NCBI RefSeq assembly: GCF_004166885.1
Contig: NZ_RCYU01000005.1
Location: forward strand, 23,881 to 87,880
Length of the DNA: 64,000 nucleotides
Source of the DNA: Streptococcus sp. bf_0095
GTDB taxonomy: Bacteria; Bacillota; Bacilli; Lactobacillales; Streptococcaceae
Reading direction: 5' to 3'
The notes beneath the pieces are model-generated. The model worked only from the letters and a program-made list of their open reading frames with translations, was not told where the DNA came from and searched no databases. The stretch's first letter is position 1, and every line of letters begins with the position of its first letter. Both the position numbers and the translations under genes were made by a program. Shown piece after piece: positions 46,772 to 56,858 of the stretch.

Positions 46772-46800
46772 TTGACTTTATGATGAAAACGTTTTATAAT
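46772..46800 (+). promoter_or_regulatory. manLMN promoter with cre-like site
   Basis: TTGACT (46772-46777), 17 bp and TATAAT (46795-46800). ATGAAAACGTTTTATA (46783-46798) lies in the spacer and -10 and fits the cre consensus with one mismatch at the last C. Confidence 0.8.
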
Positions 46801-46863
46801 AAATTAGCTTAAAGTTTTCTTAAACTGAAAGTCAAACAAATTTTATAAGGAGGAATGTCAATA

Positions 46864-47853
46864 ATGAGTATTGGTATCATTATTGCTAGCCACGGTGAAT
46901 TTGCAGCTGGAATCCACCAATCCGGCTCGATGATCTTTGGGGATCAAGAGAAAGTTCAAGTGGTTACGTTCATGCCAAGTGAAGGCCCAGATGATCTCTA
47001 TGCTAAATTCAATGCTGCTGTTGCCGCATTTGATGCAGAAGATGAAATCTTGGTTTTGGCTGACCTTTGGAGTGGTTCTCCATTTAACCAAGCTAGTCGT
47101 GTCATGGGGGAAAATCCAGATCGTAAATTTGCGATCATCACTGGATTAAACCTTCCGATGTTGATTCAAGCTTATACAGAGCGTTTGATGGATGCAAATG
47201 CAGGCGTTGATCAAATCGCTGCAAACATCATCAAAGAATCTAAAGATGGAATCAAAGCTCTTCCAGAAGAATTGAATCCTGTCGAAGAAGCAAGCACTGC
47301 TTCAGCTGCTCCTGTTGCCCAAGCTGCTATTCCAGAGGGAACAGTGATTGGAGATGGCAAACTCAAAATCAACCTTGCTCGTCTCGATACTCGTCTCCTT
47401 CATGGACAAGTCGCTACTGCTTGGACTCCTGATTCAAAAGCAGATCGCATTATCGTTGCTTCAGACTCAGTTGCCAAAGATGAACTCCGTAAAGAGTTGA
47501 TTAAGCAGGCGGCACCAAATGGTGTAAAAGCAAACGTAGTCCCAATTCAAAAATTGATCGACGTCGCAAAAGATCCACGCTTTGGTGAAACACATGCTTT
47601 GATCTTATTTGAAACACCTCAAGACGCTCTTCGTGCCATCGAAGGTGGTGTTCCGATTAAAACCTTGAACGTTGGTTCAATGGCCCACTCAACTGGTAAA
47701 ACCATGGTTAACAATGTGTTGTCAATGGATAAAGAAGATGTGGCTACATTTGAAAAAATGCGTGATCTTGGAGTAGAATTTGATGTCCGTAAAGTGCCAA
47801 ATGACTCTAAGAAAGATTTGTTTGACTTAATTAACAAAGCTAACGTTCAATAA
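46864..47853 (+). CDS. manL: Mannose-family PTS, IIAB component
   Basis: The cytosolic phosphocarrier of the main glucose/mannose/glucosamine PTS. The start at 46864 ([14 protein letters not shown]) is chosen for spacing from AAGGAGG and match to pneumococcal ManL; the ATG at 46855 is only one base from that site. Of 329 aa, the IIA domain carries phospho-His10, an Ala/Pro-rich linker lies at about 140-160, and the IIB domain has phospho-His180 in TRLLHGQVA. It heads manL-manM-manN. In streptococci ManL also takes part in carbon catabolite control. Confidence 0.97.
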   Translation: MSIGIIIASHGEFAAGIHQSGSMIFGDQEKVQVVTFMPSEGPDDLYAKFNAAVAAFDAEDEILVLADLWSGSPFNQASRVMGENPDRKFAIITGLNLPMLIQAYTERLMDANAGVDQIAANIIKESKDGIKALPEELNPVEEASTASAAPVAQAAIPEGTVIGDGKLKINLARLDTRLLHGQVATAWTPDSKADRIIVASDSVAKDELRKELIKQAAPNGVKANVVPIQKLIDVAKDPRFGETHALILFETPQDALRAIEGGVPIKTLNVGSMAHSTGKTMVNNVLSMDKEDVATFEKMRDLGVEFDVRKVPNDSKKDLFDLINKANVQ

Positions 47854-47880
47854 TCGATTACTTACGAAAGGATTTTAAAC

Positions 47881-48684
47881 ATGTCTATTATTTCTATGGT
47901 ATTAGTGGTCGTTGTTGCCTTCTTAGCAGGTCTTGAAGGTATCCTTGACCAATTCCAATTCCACCAACCACTTGTTGCTTGTACCTTAATCGGTTTGGTA
48001 ACAGGTAACTTGACTGCCGGTGTGATGCTTGGTGGTTCCCTTCAATTACTTGCACTTGGCTGGGCAAACATTGGAGCTGCCGTTGCACCCGATGCTGCTC
48101 TTGCATCTGTCGCTGCTGCGATTATCTTGGTTCTTGGTGGTGACTTTAGTTCTAAAGGAATCGCTGTGGCTCAAGGTGTGGCTATTCCACTTGCAGTCGC
48201 TGGTCTTTTCTTGACCATGATCGTCCGTACTCTCTCTGTTGGTTTGGTCCACACTGCCGATGCTGCTGCTAAAAAAGGTGATATCAAAGGGGTAGAACGC
48301 GCTCACTTTGTAGCTCTTCTTCTTCAAGGTCTTCGTATCGCTATTCCTGCAGCCCTCTTGTTGATGATCCCTGCTGAAACTGTTAAAGGTGCGCTTGAAG
48401 CGATGCCTGCTTGGTTGTCAGACGGTATGCAAATCGGTGGAGGTATGGTTGTAGCCGTTGGTTATGCTATGGTTATCAACATGATGGCAAGCCGTGAAGT
48501 TTGGCCATTCTTTGCCATTGGTTTTGCACTTGCTGCCGTCAGCGAATTAACTTTGATTGCTCTTGGAGCGATTGGTGTTGCCCTTGCCTTGATTTACCTT
48601 TCACTTTCTAAGAAAGGTGGCAACGGAGGTGGCGGAGTCGCTACTTCTAATGACCCAATCGGCGATATTCTCGAAGACTATTAA
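47881..48684 (+). CDS. manM: Mannose-family PTS, IIC component
   Basis: A membrane-embedded sugar channel subunit. The 267-aa protein has about eight hydrophobic segments and family features FLAGLEGILDQFQFHQPLVACTLIGLVTGN near the N-terminus and GGSLQLLALGWANIGAA. The C-terminus is Gly-rich. Together with ManN it forms the sugar pathway and is also the known receptor for class IIa bacteriocins in related genera. It lies 27 bp after manL. Confidence 0.97.
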   Translation: MSIISMVLVVVVAFLAGLEGILDQFQFHQPLVACTLIGLVTGNLTAGVMLGGSLQLLALGWANIGAAVAPDAALASVAAAIILVLGGDFSSKGIAVAQGVAIPLAVAGLFLTMIVRTLSVGLVHTADAAAKKGDIKGVERAHFVALLLQGLRIAIPAALLLMIPAETVKGALEAMPAWLSDGMQIGGGMVVAVGYAMVINMMASREVWPFFAIGFALAAVSELTLIALGAIGVALALIYLSLSKKGGNGGGGVATSNDPIGDILEDY

Positions 48685-48702
48685 GAAAGGTGTGACACTA
48701 TC

Positions 48703-49614
48703 ATGACTGAAAAATTACAATTATCTAAATCAGATCGTCAAAAAGTTTGGTGGCGTTCAACCTTCTTGCAAGGTTCTTGGAACTACGAACGGATGCAAAA
48801 CTTGGGTTGGGCTTACTCATTGATCCCAGCTATCAAAAAACTTTATACGAAGAAAGAAGACCAAGCGGCTGCTCTTGAGCGTCACATGGAGTTCTTCAAC
48901 ACTCACCCATACGTAGCTGCTCCAATCATCGGGGTAACTCTTGCCCTTGAAGAAGAAAAAGCAAATGGTGCTGCTATTGATGATGCCGCTATCCAAGGGG
49001 TTAAGATTGGTATGATGGGACCTTTGGCGGGTATCGGAGATCCTGTCTTCTGGTTTACAGTTCGTCCAATCCTTGGAGCACTTGGTGCATCTCTTGCCTT
49101 GACTGGTAATATCCTTGGCCCACTCATCTTCTTTATTGCATGGAATGCGATTCGTATGTCCTTCTTGTGGTACACCCAAGAACTTGGTTACAAAGCAGGT
49201 TCTGAAATTACCAAAGATATGTCTGGTGGGATCTTGCAAGACATCACTAAAGGAGCTTCTATCCTCGGGATGTTCATCCTTGCTGTCTTGGTAGAACGTT
49301 GGGTATCTATTAAATTCATCTTTAATGTTTCTTCTGTCAAATTAGACGACAAAGCTTATATCCACTGGGATAAACTTCCTGAAGGATACAAGGGTATCCA
49401 AGAAGCCTTCGCTCAAGTTGGTTCAGGTCTATCTCAAACACCTGAAAAAGTTACAACTTTCCAACAAAACTTGGATTCATTGATTCCTGGTTTGATGGGA
49501 TTGCTTCTTACTTTCGCTTGTATGTGGTTGCTTAAGAAGAAAGTATCTCCAATCACTATCATCATCGCCCTCTTTGTAATCGGTGTCTTGGCACACGTTG
49601 CAGGCTTGATGTAA
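48703..49614 (+). CDS. manN: Mannose-family PTS, IID component
   Basis: The 303-aa IID subunit pairs with ManM. Landmarks are the N-terminal FLQGSWNYERMQNLGWAYSLIPAIKKLY, GVKIGMMGPLAGIGDPVFWFTVRPILGALGASLA and one or two C-terminal membrane segments. It lies 18 bp after manM and is followed by a strong terminator, which ends the operon. Confidence 0.97.
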   Translation: MTEKLQLSKSDRQKVWWRSTFLQGSWNYERMQNLGWAYSLIPAIKKLYTKKEDQAAALERHMEFFNTHPYVAAPIIGVTLALEEEKANGAAIDDAAIQGVKIGMMGPLAGIGDPVFWFTVRPILGALGASLALTGNILGPLIFFIAWNAIRMSFLWYTQELGYKAGSEITKDMSGGILQDITKGASILGMFILAVLVERWVSIKFIFNVSSVKLDDKAYIHWDKLPEGYKGIQEAFAQVGSGLSQTPEKVTTFQQNLDSLIPGLMGLLLTFACMWLLKKKVSPITIIIALFVIGVLAHVAGLM

Positions 49615-49627
49615 GCAAAGACCAAAT

Positions 49628-49653
49628 AAAAAGAAGGTTTCGGCCTTCTTTTT
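49628..49653 (+). terminator. manLMN terminator
   Basis: AAAAAGAAGG (49628-49637), loop TTTCGG, CCTTCTTTTT (49644-49653) with the T-run in the stem. Confidence 0.9.
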
Positions 49654-49660
49654 ATTATGG

Positions 49661-49666
49661 TATAAT
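49661..49666 (+). promoter_or_regulatory. manO promoter -10 (extended)
   Basis: TGGTATAAT lies 8 bp after the man terminator and 29 bp before the manO ATG. No clear -35 is seen. Confidence 0.55.
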
Positions 49667-49694
49667 GAAATGAACATTGTTACAGGAGGATCAC

Positions 49695-50063
49695 ATGGCA
49701 CAATCGCAGAATAAAACCGTTGAATTCCACACCACTGGTGTCTCTTATCTAGGTGTTGGAGGGAAGGTTGGAAAAATTTTAGTAGGGGATGTGGCTTTTG
49801 AATTTTATGCGGATGCAAATGTTGAAGACTACATCCAAATTCCCTGGCAGGATATCGAACAAATCGGAGCTAATGTATCCGGACGTAAAATTAGCCGCCA
49901 TTTTGAAATCTATACCAAAGAATCAAAATTTCTCTTTGCTTCTAAAGACTCGGGAAAAATCTTGAAAATTGCACGAGAACATTTAGGAAATGATAAAATT
50001 GTCAAGCTACCGACCTTGATCCAAACCATCGTAGCTAAAATTAAAAATCTATTTGCAAAATAA
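49695..50063 (+). CDS. manO: DUF956 family protein ManO
   Basis: A 122-aa cytosolic protein of the DUF956 family, found directly downstream of manLMN in many streptococci and lactococci and named ManO there. Visible are TTGVSYLGVGGKVGKILVGDVAFEFY and the conserved YIQIPWQDIEQIGANVSGRKISRHFEIY core. A PH-like fold is likely. Its role in sugar uptake is not well defined; regulation or assembly of the PTS has been suggested. The start at 49695 is supported by AGGAGG. It has its own promoter and so can be expressed apart from manLMN. Confidence 0.9.
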   Translation: MAQSQNKTVEFHTTGVSYLGVGGKVGKILVGDVAFEFYADANVEDYIQIPWQDIEQIGANVSGRKISRHFEIYTKESKFLFASKDSGKILKIAREHLGNDKIVKLPTLIQTIVAKIKNLFAK

Positions 50064-50081
50064 TTGCTTTTCTTGTATAAT
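50053..50081 (+). promoter_or_regulatory. serS promoter
   Basis: TTGCAA (50053-50058, inside the last codons of manO), 17 bp and TATAAT (50076-50081). Confidence 0.82.
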
Positions 50082-50087
50082 AAACGA

Positions 50088-50264
50088 AAACGGATAAGTA
50101 AATTAAGAAAATCTTTCAGAAAGTCTGCGGTTGCTGCGAGCAGATAGAAATCTTAATTGAATTCTACCGTTTAGTTAAAATACAATATCGAATCAAGTGC
50201 ACACCTGTGAAGTTGGATGGAACCGTGGCTCTGCCACTCCAACACTCTGACAGGTGTGTTTTTT
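50088..50264 (+). ncRNA. T-box riboswitch (serine) upstream of serS
   Basis: The stem-I apex GCGGTTGCTGCGAGCAG is followed by GAATTCTACC with a UCU serine triplet in the specifier position. The T-box sequence GGATGGAACCG is at 50216-50226. The terminator helix CACACCTGT (50200-50208) with ACAGGTGTG (50250-50258) is followed by six Ts. Uncharged tRNA-Ser should allow readthrough into serS. Confidence 0.9.
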
Positions 50265-50279
50265 GTTAAAGGAGAAGCT

Positions 50280-51557
50280 ATGTTAGATATTAAACGGATT
50301 CGTACAGACTTTGATGCAGTTGCTGAAAAATTAGCGACACGCGGTGTAGATGCTGCCATCTTGAACGAAATGAAAGAAATCGATGCCAAGCGTCGTGACA
50401 TCTTGGTCAAAGTAGAAGGCCTCAAGGCTGAGCGTAACACCGTTTCTGCTGAAATCGCCCAAGCCAAACGCAACAAAGAAAATGCAGATGATAAGATTGC
50501 TGCCATGCAAACTCTTTCTGCAGAGGTCAAAGCCTTGGATGCAGAATTGGCAGAAATCGATGCGAAATTGACAGAATTTACCACTACTCTTCCAAACATC
50601 CCAGCTGACAGTGTTCCTATTGGAGCAGACGAAGACGATAACGTAGAAGTTCGCCGTTGGGGAACTCCTCGTGAGTTTGACTTTGAACCAAAAGCCCACT
50701 GGGATCTTGGCGAGGACTTAGACATCCTTGACTGGGAACGTGGTGGGAAAGTTACTGGTGCACGCTTCCTTTTCTATAAAGGCCTGGGAGCTCGTTTGGA
50801 ACGTGCCATCTACAACTTTATGCTAGATGAGCACGGTAAGGAAGGCTATACGGAAGTCATCACCCCTTACATGGTCAACCATGACTCTATGTTTGGTACT
50901 GGGCAATATCCAAAATTTAAGGAAGATACTTTTGAACTCAGCGATACTAACTATGTCTTGATCCCAACTGCTGAAGTGCCTCTAACGAACTACTACCGTG
51001 ATGAAATCATCGATGGCAAAGATTTGCCAATCTACTTTACTGCCATGAGCCCATCTTTCCGTTCAGAAGCTGGTTCTGCCGGTCGAGATACTCGTGGCTT
51101 GATCCGTTTACACCAATTCCATAAGGTTGAAATGGTCAAATTTGCCAAACCGGAAGAATCATACGAAGAATTGGAGAAAATGACAGCCAACGCTGAAAAC
51201 ATCCTTCAAAAACTAAACTTGCCATACCGTGTCGTTGCTCTTTCTACAGGAGATATGGGCTTCTCAGCTGCTAAGACTTATGACTTGGAAGTTTGGATTC
51301 CTGCTCAAAACACCTACCGTGAAATCTCAAGCTGTTCCAATACAGAAGATTTCCAAGCCCGTCGTGCGCAAATCCGTTACCGTGATGAAGCAGATGGTAA
51401 AGTGAAACTTCTTCATACCTTGAATGGTTCTGGATTGGCTGTTGGACGTACCGTCGCTGCTATTCTTGAAAACTATCAAAACGCAGATGGTTCTGTAACC
51501 ATTCCAGAAGTCCTTCGTCCATACATGGGTGGAGCTGAAGTTATTGCACCAAAATAA
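50280..51557 (+). CDS. serS: Seryl-tRNA synthetase
   Basis: Charges tRNA-Ser with serine. The 425-aa protein has the N-terminal coiled-coil arm that grips the long variable arm of tRNA-Ser (about 25-105) and a class II core: motif 2 [27 protein letters not shown] and motif 3 [19 protein letters not shown]. The start at 50280 ([11 protein letters not shown]) follows AAAGGAG; the open frame upstream belongs to the T-box terminator. It is controlled by the serine T-box. Confidence 0.97.
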   Translation: MLDIKRIRTDFDAVAEKLATRGVDAAILNEMKEIDAKRRDILVKVEGLKAERNTVSAEIAQAKRNKENADDKIAAMQTLSAEVKALDAELAEIDAKLTEFTTTLPNIPADSVPIGADEDDNVEVRRWGTPREFDFEPKAHWDLGEDLDILDWERGGKVTGARFLFYKGLGARLERAIYNFMLDEHGKEGYTEVITPYMVNHDSMFGTGQYPKFKEDTFELSDTNYVLIPTAEVPLTNYYRDEIIDGKDLPIYFTAMSPSFRSEAGSAGRDTRGLIRLHQFHKVEMVKFAKPEESYEELEKMTANAENILQKLNLPYRVVALSTGDMGFSAAKTYDLEVWIPAQNTYREISSCSNTEDFQARRAQIRYRDEADGKVKLLHTLNGSGLAVGRTVAAILENYQNADGSVTIPEVLRPYMGGAEVIAPK

Positions 51558-51571
51558 GATAAGATAAGATA

Positions 51572-51609
51572 AAAAAACTGAGTCTTGCATCTGCAAGCCC
51601 AGTTTTTTT
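51572..51609. terminator. Bidirectional terminator between serS and accA
   Basis: A 17-bp stem with a few mismatches (51572-51588 with 51593-51608), loop ATCT. The A- and T-runs serve both convergent transcripts, and it overlaps the accA stop codon by two bases. Confidence 0.88.
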
Positions 51610-52378
51610 AATATTTACGAAAACGCTGGTAGCGTTGCTCTAGCAGATCTTCGAGAGACAAAGCTTGTAGTTCCTTCAATTCTGCTTGAATTTCCTTCTT
51701 CACTTGAGCTAGTAGTTCTCCATTTGAGAAACCATGCTCCGGAATCACCTTGTCCACAATATCCATATTTAACAACTCATGCGAAGTAATCTTCATCAAC
51801 TCAGCAGCTTCCATGGCACGGCTTCCATCTTTCCAGAGAATAGAGGCAAATCCTTCTGGACTCAAGACGGCATAGATAGAGTTCTCCAACATCCAGACCT
51901 TGTCCGCTACAGCCAGAGCAAGGGCGCCACCTGAGCCTCCTTCTCCGATGATAATTGCAATAATCGGAACCTTTAAATCACTCATTTCCATGAGGTTACG
52001 CGCGATAGCCTCACCCTGTCCCCGTTCTTCAGCGCCAACACCCGGATAAGCACCCGCGGTATTGATGAAGGTTACTACTGGACGACCAAACTTCTCCGCC
52101 TGTTTCATCAGACGCAAAGCTTTTCGATAACCTTCAGGGTGGGGTTGACCAAAGTTTCTACTTAGGTTATCCTGAAGATTCTTTCCTTTTTGAATCCCGA
52201 CAACCGTTACCGCTTGATCTCCAAGCCAACCAATTCCACCAATCACTGCACCGTCATCTCGGAAATTCCGATCTCCATGTAGTTCGATAAAGTTTTCAAA
52301 AATTCCATGAGCATAATCAAGAGCTGTCAAACGTCCTTGGTCACGAGCTTCTTTAATAATTTGTGTTATTCTTGTCAT
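51608..52378 (-). CDS. accA: Acetyl-CoA carboxylase, carboxyltransferase alpha subunit
   Basis: With AccD it transfers CO2 from carboxybiotin to acetyl-CoA, giving malonyl-CoA. The 256-aa protein shows [46 protein letters not shown] and [20 protein letters not shown], the oxyanion-forming glycine loops of the crotonase fold. It is shorter than the E. coli protein, as usual in streptococci. Last gene of the FASII cluster; its start shares one base with the accD stop (TAATG). Confidence 0.97.
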   Translation of the reverse strand: MTRITQIIKEARDQGRLTALDYAHGIFENFIELHGDRNFRDDGAVIGGIGWLGDQAVTVVGIQKGKNLQDNLSRNFGQPHPEGYRKALRLMKQAEKFGRPVVTFINTAGAYPGVGAEERGQGEAIARNLMEMSDLKVPIIAIIIGEGGSGGALALAVADKVWMLENSIYAVLSPEGFASILWKDGSRAMEAAELMKITSHELLNMDIVDKVIPEHGFSNGELLAQVKKEIQAELKELQALSLEDLLEQRYQRFRKY

Positions 52379-53238
52379 TACTTCCCTCCATGAAAGGCTA
52401 ACAAGTCTGCGATTGTTGAACGCATATCACTACGCTGGACAATCACATCCACAAAGCCATGCTCCTGCAAAAATTCAGCCTTTTGGAAATTATCTGGCAA
52501 CTGTTCCCGTACGGTAGACTCGATCACTCTTCGACCTGCAAATCCCACAAGGGCTTGACTCTCTGCAATGATAATATCTCCTTCCATTGCAAATGACGCC
52601 GTTACCCCTCCTGTTGTTGGGTCTGTTAGAACTGTCAGATAAAATAAGCCTGCTTTTGAGTGTCTTTGAACAGCTGCAGAGATTTTAGCCATCTGCATCA
52701 AACTGACGATTCCTTCTTGCATCCGAGCTCCACCAGAAGCGGTAAAGAGCACAACTGGGAGCTTTTCTTCTGTCGCCAATTCAAATAGACGCGTAATCTT
52801 TTCACCGACCACAGAGCCCATAGAAGCCATGATAAAATTGGAATCCATAATACCAAGAGCCACTTGATGGCCCCCGATCTTTGCAGTTCCTGTTAACACA
52901 GCCTCATCAAGCCCTGTTAATTCACGAACAGTCGCCAATTTCTTCTTGTAGTTTGGAAACTTAAGCGGGTCCTTGGTCTCAATACCCGTAAACAGTTCAA
53001 TAAAGCTTCCTGGATCAATCGTCAATTGAAGCCGTTCTACAGCAGAAATACGGAAGGTATAGCCACACTTAGGACACAGACGTTCACTTCCTAGATCCTT
53101 TTGGTAAATGGTATGTTTACAGCCCGGACACTGAGAAAACAACTCATCTGGAACCTCTGGTTTCGGCTGAGGTGCTTCAATGGCCGACCGATTGGGATTA
53201 ATTCGAATGTACTTATCTTTTTTAGAAAATAAAGCCAT
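52378..53238 (-). CDS. accD: Acetyl-CoA carboxylase, carboxyltransferase beta subunit
   Basis: The beta chain of the carboxyltransferase. The start at 53238 ([10 protein letters not shown]) follows AAGGAG; an earlier in-frame ATG at 53286 lacks such a site. The 286-aa protein has the four-cysteine zinc ribbon CPGCKHT...CPKCGY at the N-terminus and the [20 protein letters not shown] segment of the active site. It is coupled to accA. Confidence 0.97.
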   Translation of the reverse strand: MALFSKKDKYIRINPNRSAIEAPQPKPEVPDELFSQCPGCKHTIYQKDLGSERLCPKCGYTFRISAVERLQLTIDPGSFIELFTGIETKDPLKFPNYKKKLATVRELTGLDEAVLTGTAKIGGHQVALGIMDSNFIMASMGSVVGEKITRLFELATEEKLPVVLFTASGGARMQEGIVSLMQMAKISAAVQRHSKAGLFYLTVLTDPTTGGVTASFAMEGDIIIAESQALVGFAGRRVIESTVREQLPDNFQKAEFLQEHGFVDVIVQRSDMRSTIADLLAFHGGK

Positions 53239-53326
53239 CAACTTCTCCTTACTTGGTAAAAGAACTTTGTAATTGTGCGCGTTCATTCCTTGTGAAAATG
53301 AATCTCACATTTACAAAGTTCAATGC

Positions 53327-54694
53327 TTATTGATTTTTCTGATAATTTGGTAAAAATTTTTCCATCAGAAAGGCGGTATCGTAATCACCAGCAATCACAT
53401 TCGAATCTGAAATCAAATCCAATTGGAAATCACTGTTGGTCATTACACCGTCAATTTCCAACTCATAGAGGGCGCGTTGCATCTTCATCAAGGCATCGAA
53501 ACGATTCTCTCCATGGACAATGATTTTGGCAATCATACTATCGTAGTAAGGTGGAATCGTATAGCCAGGATAGACTGCAGAATCCACGCGCAAGCCAACC
53601 CCTCCACTTGGAAGGTAGAGATTGGTGATCTTTCCTGGACTTGGTGCAAAGTTAAAGGCAGGATTTTCCGCATTGATCCGGCATTCAATGGCATGACCGG
53701 AAATTTGGATATCTTCTTGACGCACAGACAATTCTTGGCCTTCAGCAATCTTAATTTGCTCTTTCACGATATCAATTCCAGTGACAAATTCTGTCACGGG
53801 ATGCTCAACTTGAACCCGAGTATTCATCTCCATGAAGTAAAATTCGCCTTTACCTTCATCGTAAAGAAACTCGATTGTCCCAGCATTTTCATAGCCAACA
53901 GATTCTGCCGCGCGGACAGCTGCAGATCCGATTTGGTCTCGAATTGTCTTACCGATTGCTACGGATGGAGATTCTTCGAGGACTTTTTGGTTGTTTCTTT
54001 GAAGGGAACAATCCCGTTCACCCAAATGAACCACATGTCCAAATTGGTCAGCCAAAATTTGAACCTCAATATGACGAGCTGGGTAGATGACGCGTTCAAG
54101 GTACATAGCTCCATTGCCAAAGGCCGCCTTAGCTTCTGTCGAAGCAGATTCAAAAGCTGGAACTAGGTCCTCTGCCCGTTCTACTTTACGGATACCTTTA
54201 CCGCCACCTCCAGCTGACGCCTTCAGCATAACAGGATAGCCAATCCGATCAGCAACTTCCAAGGCTTCTTCAGCTGTATGAACTTCACCATCTGATCCTG
54301 GAATCACAGGTACGCCTGCTTTGATCATTTGTGCTCGGGCATTAATTTTATCACCCATCATATCCATAACAGATCCTGATGGTCCAATAAACTTAATCCC
54401 TACTTCTTCACACATGGTGGCAAACTTCGAATTTTCACTCAAAAATCCAAATCCTGGGTGAATCGCTTCTGATCCAGTCAAAACTGCTGCAGATAAAACA
54501 GCATTCATGTTCAAATAAGACTCGGTTGACTTGGCAGGCCCAATACAAACTGCTTCATCCGCTAGTAAGGTATGCAAGGCTTCTTTATCAGCCGTTGAAT
54601 AGACAGCGACTGTTTCAATTCCTAATTCACGAGCAGCTCGAATAATCCGGACCGCAATTTCACCACGATTCGCGATTAAAATTTTTCGGAACAT
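53327..54694 (-). CDS. accC: Acetyl-CoA carboxylase, biotin carboxylase subunit
   Basis: Carboxylates biotin on AccB with ATP and bicarbonate. The start at 54694 (MFRKILIANRGEIAVRI) follows AGGGAG. The 455-aa ATP-grasp protein shows the glycine-rich loop KASAGGGGKGIR, YLERVIYPARHIEVQI, FMEMNTRVQVEHPVTE and the C-terminal AGDYDTAFLMEKF. It is 88 bp before accD in the transcript; that gap carries no visible gene. Confidence 0.97.
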   Translation of the reverse strand: MFRKILIANRGEIAVRIIRAARELGIETVAVYSTADKEALHTLLADEAVCIGPAKSTESYLNMNAVLSAAVLTGSEAIHPGFGFLSENSKFATMCEEVGIKFIGPSGSVMDMMGDKINARAQMIKAGVPVIPGSDGEVHTAEEALEVADRIGYPVMLKASAGGGGKGIRKVERAEDLVPAFESASTEAKAAFGNGAMYLERVIYPARHIEVQILADQFGHVVHLGERDCSLQRNNQKVLEESPSVAIGKTIRDQIGSAAVRAAESVGYENAGTIEFLYDEGKGEFYFMEMNTRVQVEHPVTEFVTGIDIVKEQIKIAEGQELSVRQEDIQISGHAIECRINAENPAFNFAPSPGKITNLYLPSGGVGLRVDSAVYPGYTIPPYYDSMIAKIIVHGENRFDALMKMQRALYELEIDGVMTNSDFQLDLISDSNVIAGDYDTAFLMEKFLPNYQKNQ

Positions 54695-54704
54695 AGAAAC
54701 CTCC

Positions 54705-55127
54705 CTAGTTACCAATTGCAAATGTTAGGGTCCCGCTAGCAGCTAATTTCCCATCGACTTCCGCTTTTGCTTCCACGACCGCAATCGAACCACGACGCTT
54801 GACAAAGGTAGCCGTCATCACGAGCTGATCTCCCGGAACGACTTGTTTTTTAAATTTAACCTTATCCATTCCAGCGTAAAAGACTAATTTCCCTTTATTT
54901 TCTGGTTTGGATAATTCTAAGACACCGGCAGTTTGTGCCAAGGCTTCCATAATGAGGACACCTGGCATTACTGGGTAGCTTGGAAAGTGCCCATTAAAGA
55001 AGGGCTCATTGATCGTCACATTCTTAATGGCTACAATCGTATCCTCACTTGTTTCAAGGACGCGATCCACCAACAACATCGGATAGCGATGCGGAAGAGC
55101 CTCTTTAATAGCTTGAATATCGATCAT
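54705..55127 (-). CDS. fabZ: 3-hydroxyacyl-ACP dehydratase FabZ
   Basis: Dehydrates 3-hydroxyacyl-ACP in fatty acid elongation. The 140-aa hot-dog-fold enzyme has the catalytic His47 in [14 protein letters not shown] and Glu61 in IMEALAQ. The N-terminal [13 protein letters not shown] is characteristic of FabZ rather than FabA, consistent with unsaturated fatty acids being made by FabM in streptococci. It overlaps accB by 4 bp. Confidence 0.97.
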   Translation of the reverse strand: MIDIQAIKEALPHRYPMLLVDRVLETSEDTIVAIKNVTINEPFFNGHFPSYPVMPGVLIMEALAQTAGVLELSKPENKGKLVFYAGMDKVKFKKQVVPGDQLVMTATFVKRRGSIAVVEAKAEVDGKLAASGTLTFAIGN

Positions 55128-55606
55128 TTAATCCGTACCAATCCTTTCCCAAACTCGACCATTTCTTCATTTGAAACAAGGATTTCAGTGACGATTCCAT
55201 CTCTTGGCGCAGGAACTTCATTCATGACTTTCATTGCTTCAATAATCAATAAAGTTTGGCCTTTTGAAACGCTATCTCCAACCTGAACAAAAGCTGGTTT
55301 ATCTGGACCTGAAGCTAAATAAGCTACACCGACAAGAGGACTTTCAACTACTTCCCCTTCTGCTGCTACTGTTGGAGCAACTTCTGGAGCTGACGGAGCA
55401 GCTGGTTCTTCTGCGAGAACAACAGGGCTTTCAACAGCGGGCGCCACTTCCTGAACTACAGGAGCTGGCGTAGCAGGTTGCGAGCTAGCTACACTGCCAG
55501 TATTTTTACTAAATGATAGCACATCCGTTGCATTTTGATAGCTAAATTCACGAAGACTGGATTGGTCAAATTGACTCATTAGGTCTTTAATTTCTTGAAT
55601 ATTCAC
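55124..55606 (-). CDS. accB: Biotin carboxyl carrier protein of acetyl-CoA carboxylase
   Basis: Carries biotin between AccC and AccAD. The 160-aa protein has an N-terminal helical part, an Ala/Pro/Glu/Val-rich flexible linker (about 40-90) and a C-terminal biotinyl domain with Lys126 in EAMKVMNE. It lies one base after fabF and overlaps fabZ by 4 bp. Confidence 0.97.
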   Translation of the reverse strand: MNIQEIKDLMSQFDQSSLREFSYQNATDVLSFSKNTGSVASSQPATPAPVVQEVAPAVESPVVLAEEPAAPSAPEVAPTVAAEGEVVESPLVGVAYLASGPDKPAFVQVGDSVSKGQTLLIIEAMKVMNEVPAPRDGIVTEILVSNEEMVEFGKGLVRIK

Positions 55607-55607
55607 T

Positions 55608-56840
55608 TTATCCCTCCCAACGTTTAAAGGCTAAGACAGCATTGTGTCCTCCAAATCCAAATGTATTGGAAATAGCATAGGAAATCGGACGTTCTTGCCC
55701 TTCACCAAAGATGACATTGGCTTCAATATAATCTGATAACTCTTGTGTTCCAGCAGTTTTTGGAACATATTGATGGCGAATTGCTTCAATTGTCGCAATA
55801 GCTTCAACTGCCCCTGTTGCTCCCAAGAGGTGACCTGTAAATGATTTTGTAGAAGATACTGGAACTTCTGTACCAAATACAGAAACGATTGCACCACTTT
55901 CTCCTTTTTCATTTGCTGGAGTAGAGGTTCCATGGGCGTTGACATAATCAACTTGAGCTGGTTCAATTTCTGCCTCATCCAAAGCCAACTTCATTGCCTT
56001 GATAGCACCTTGACCTTCTGGATGTGGAGAAGTCATATGGTAAGCATCACAGGTATTACCGTAGCCCACCACTTCAGCAAGAATGGTTGCACCACGTTTT
56101 TCAGCGTGTTCCAAACTTTCAAGTACCAACATACCTGATCCTTCACCCATTACAAATCCATTCCGATCTTTATCAAATGGAATAGAAGCACGAGTTGGAT
56201 CTTCTGTTGTTGAAAGAGCTGTTAGGGCTTGGAAACCGGCAATTGCAAATGGCGTAATAGAAGCTTCTGAACCACCTACCAACATCAAATCTTGGAAACC
56301 AAATTTAATGGCACGGAAAGCATCCCCAATCGCATCATTGGAAGAGGCACAAGCAGTATTGATCGATTTACAAATTCCATTAGCTCCAAAACGCATAGCA
56401 ACATTACCAGATGCCATATTTGGCAGAGCTTTTGGAAGGGTCATTGGTTTGACACGTTTTGGCCCTTTTTCATGCAAGCGAATCACTTGATCTTCGATTT
56501 CTTTGATACCACCGATACCAGAAGCAACAATGACACCAAAACGATCTTTATCAATAGCTTCTACATCTAAACCTGCATGATTCACAGCTTCTTGAGCGGC
56601 ATACAAAGCATATAATGAGTAGTTGTCAAAGCGGTTTGTATCTTTTTTGATAAAGTATTTATCAAATGGGAAATCTTGGATTTCAGCTGCATTATGAACA
56701 GCAAAGTCACTGTGGTCAAATTTTGTAATCGGACCAATTCCAATTTTTCCTTCTTTTAAGCTATTCCAAAATTCTTCTGGAGTGTTTCCGATTGGAGATG
56801 TCAAGCCATAGCCTGTTACAACAACACGATTTAATTTCAT
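55608..56840 (-). CDS. fabF: 3-oxoacyl-ACP synthase II
   Basis: Extends acyl-ACP by two carbons through Claisen condensation. The 410-aa thiolase-fold enzyme has the nucleophile Cys164 in INTACASSNDAIG and the two histidines in VNAHGTSTP and KSFTGHLLGATGA. The N-terminus KLNRVVVTGYGLTSPIG is typical. It is 18 bp downstream of fabG. It is the only long-chain condensing enzyme in the cluster. Confidence 0.97.
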   Translation of the reverse strand: MKLNRVVVTGYGLTSPIGNTPEEFWNSLKEGKIGIGPITKFDHSDFAVHNAAEIQDFPFDKYFIKKDTNRFDNYSLYALYAAQEAVNHAGLDVEAIDKDRFGVIVASGIGGIKEIEDQVIRLHEKGPKRVKPMTLPKALPNMASGNVAMRFGANGICKSINTACASSNDAIGDAFRAIKFGFQDLMLVGGSEASITPFAIAGFQALTALSTTEDPTRASIPFDKDRNGFVMGEGSGMLVLESLEHAEKRGATILAEVVGYGNTCDAYHMTSPHPEGQGAIKAMKLALDEAEIEPAQVDYVNAHGTSTPANEKGESGAIVSVFGTEVPVSSTKSFTGHLLGATGAVEAIATIEAIRHQYVPKTAGTQELSDYIEANVIFGEGQERPISYAISNTFGFGGHNAVLAFKRWEG

Positions 56841-56858
56841 TTCAAAACCTACCTCTTT

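Noticed and set aside
46855..46863. ATG at 46855 as the manL start
   Set aside because: It is one base from the AAGGAGG ribosome site; the ATG at 46864 has workable spacing and matches the conserved ManL N-terminus.
51556..51571. Short tandem TAAGA repeats after serS
   Set aside because: Only three units, within an A-rich run before the terminator; no evidence of function.
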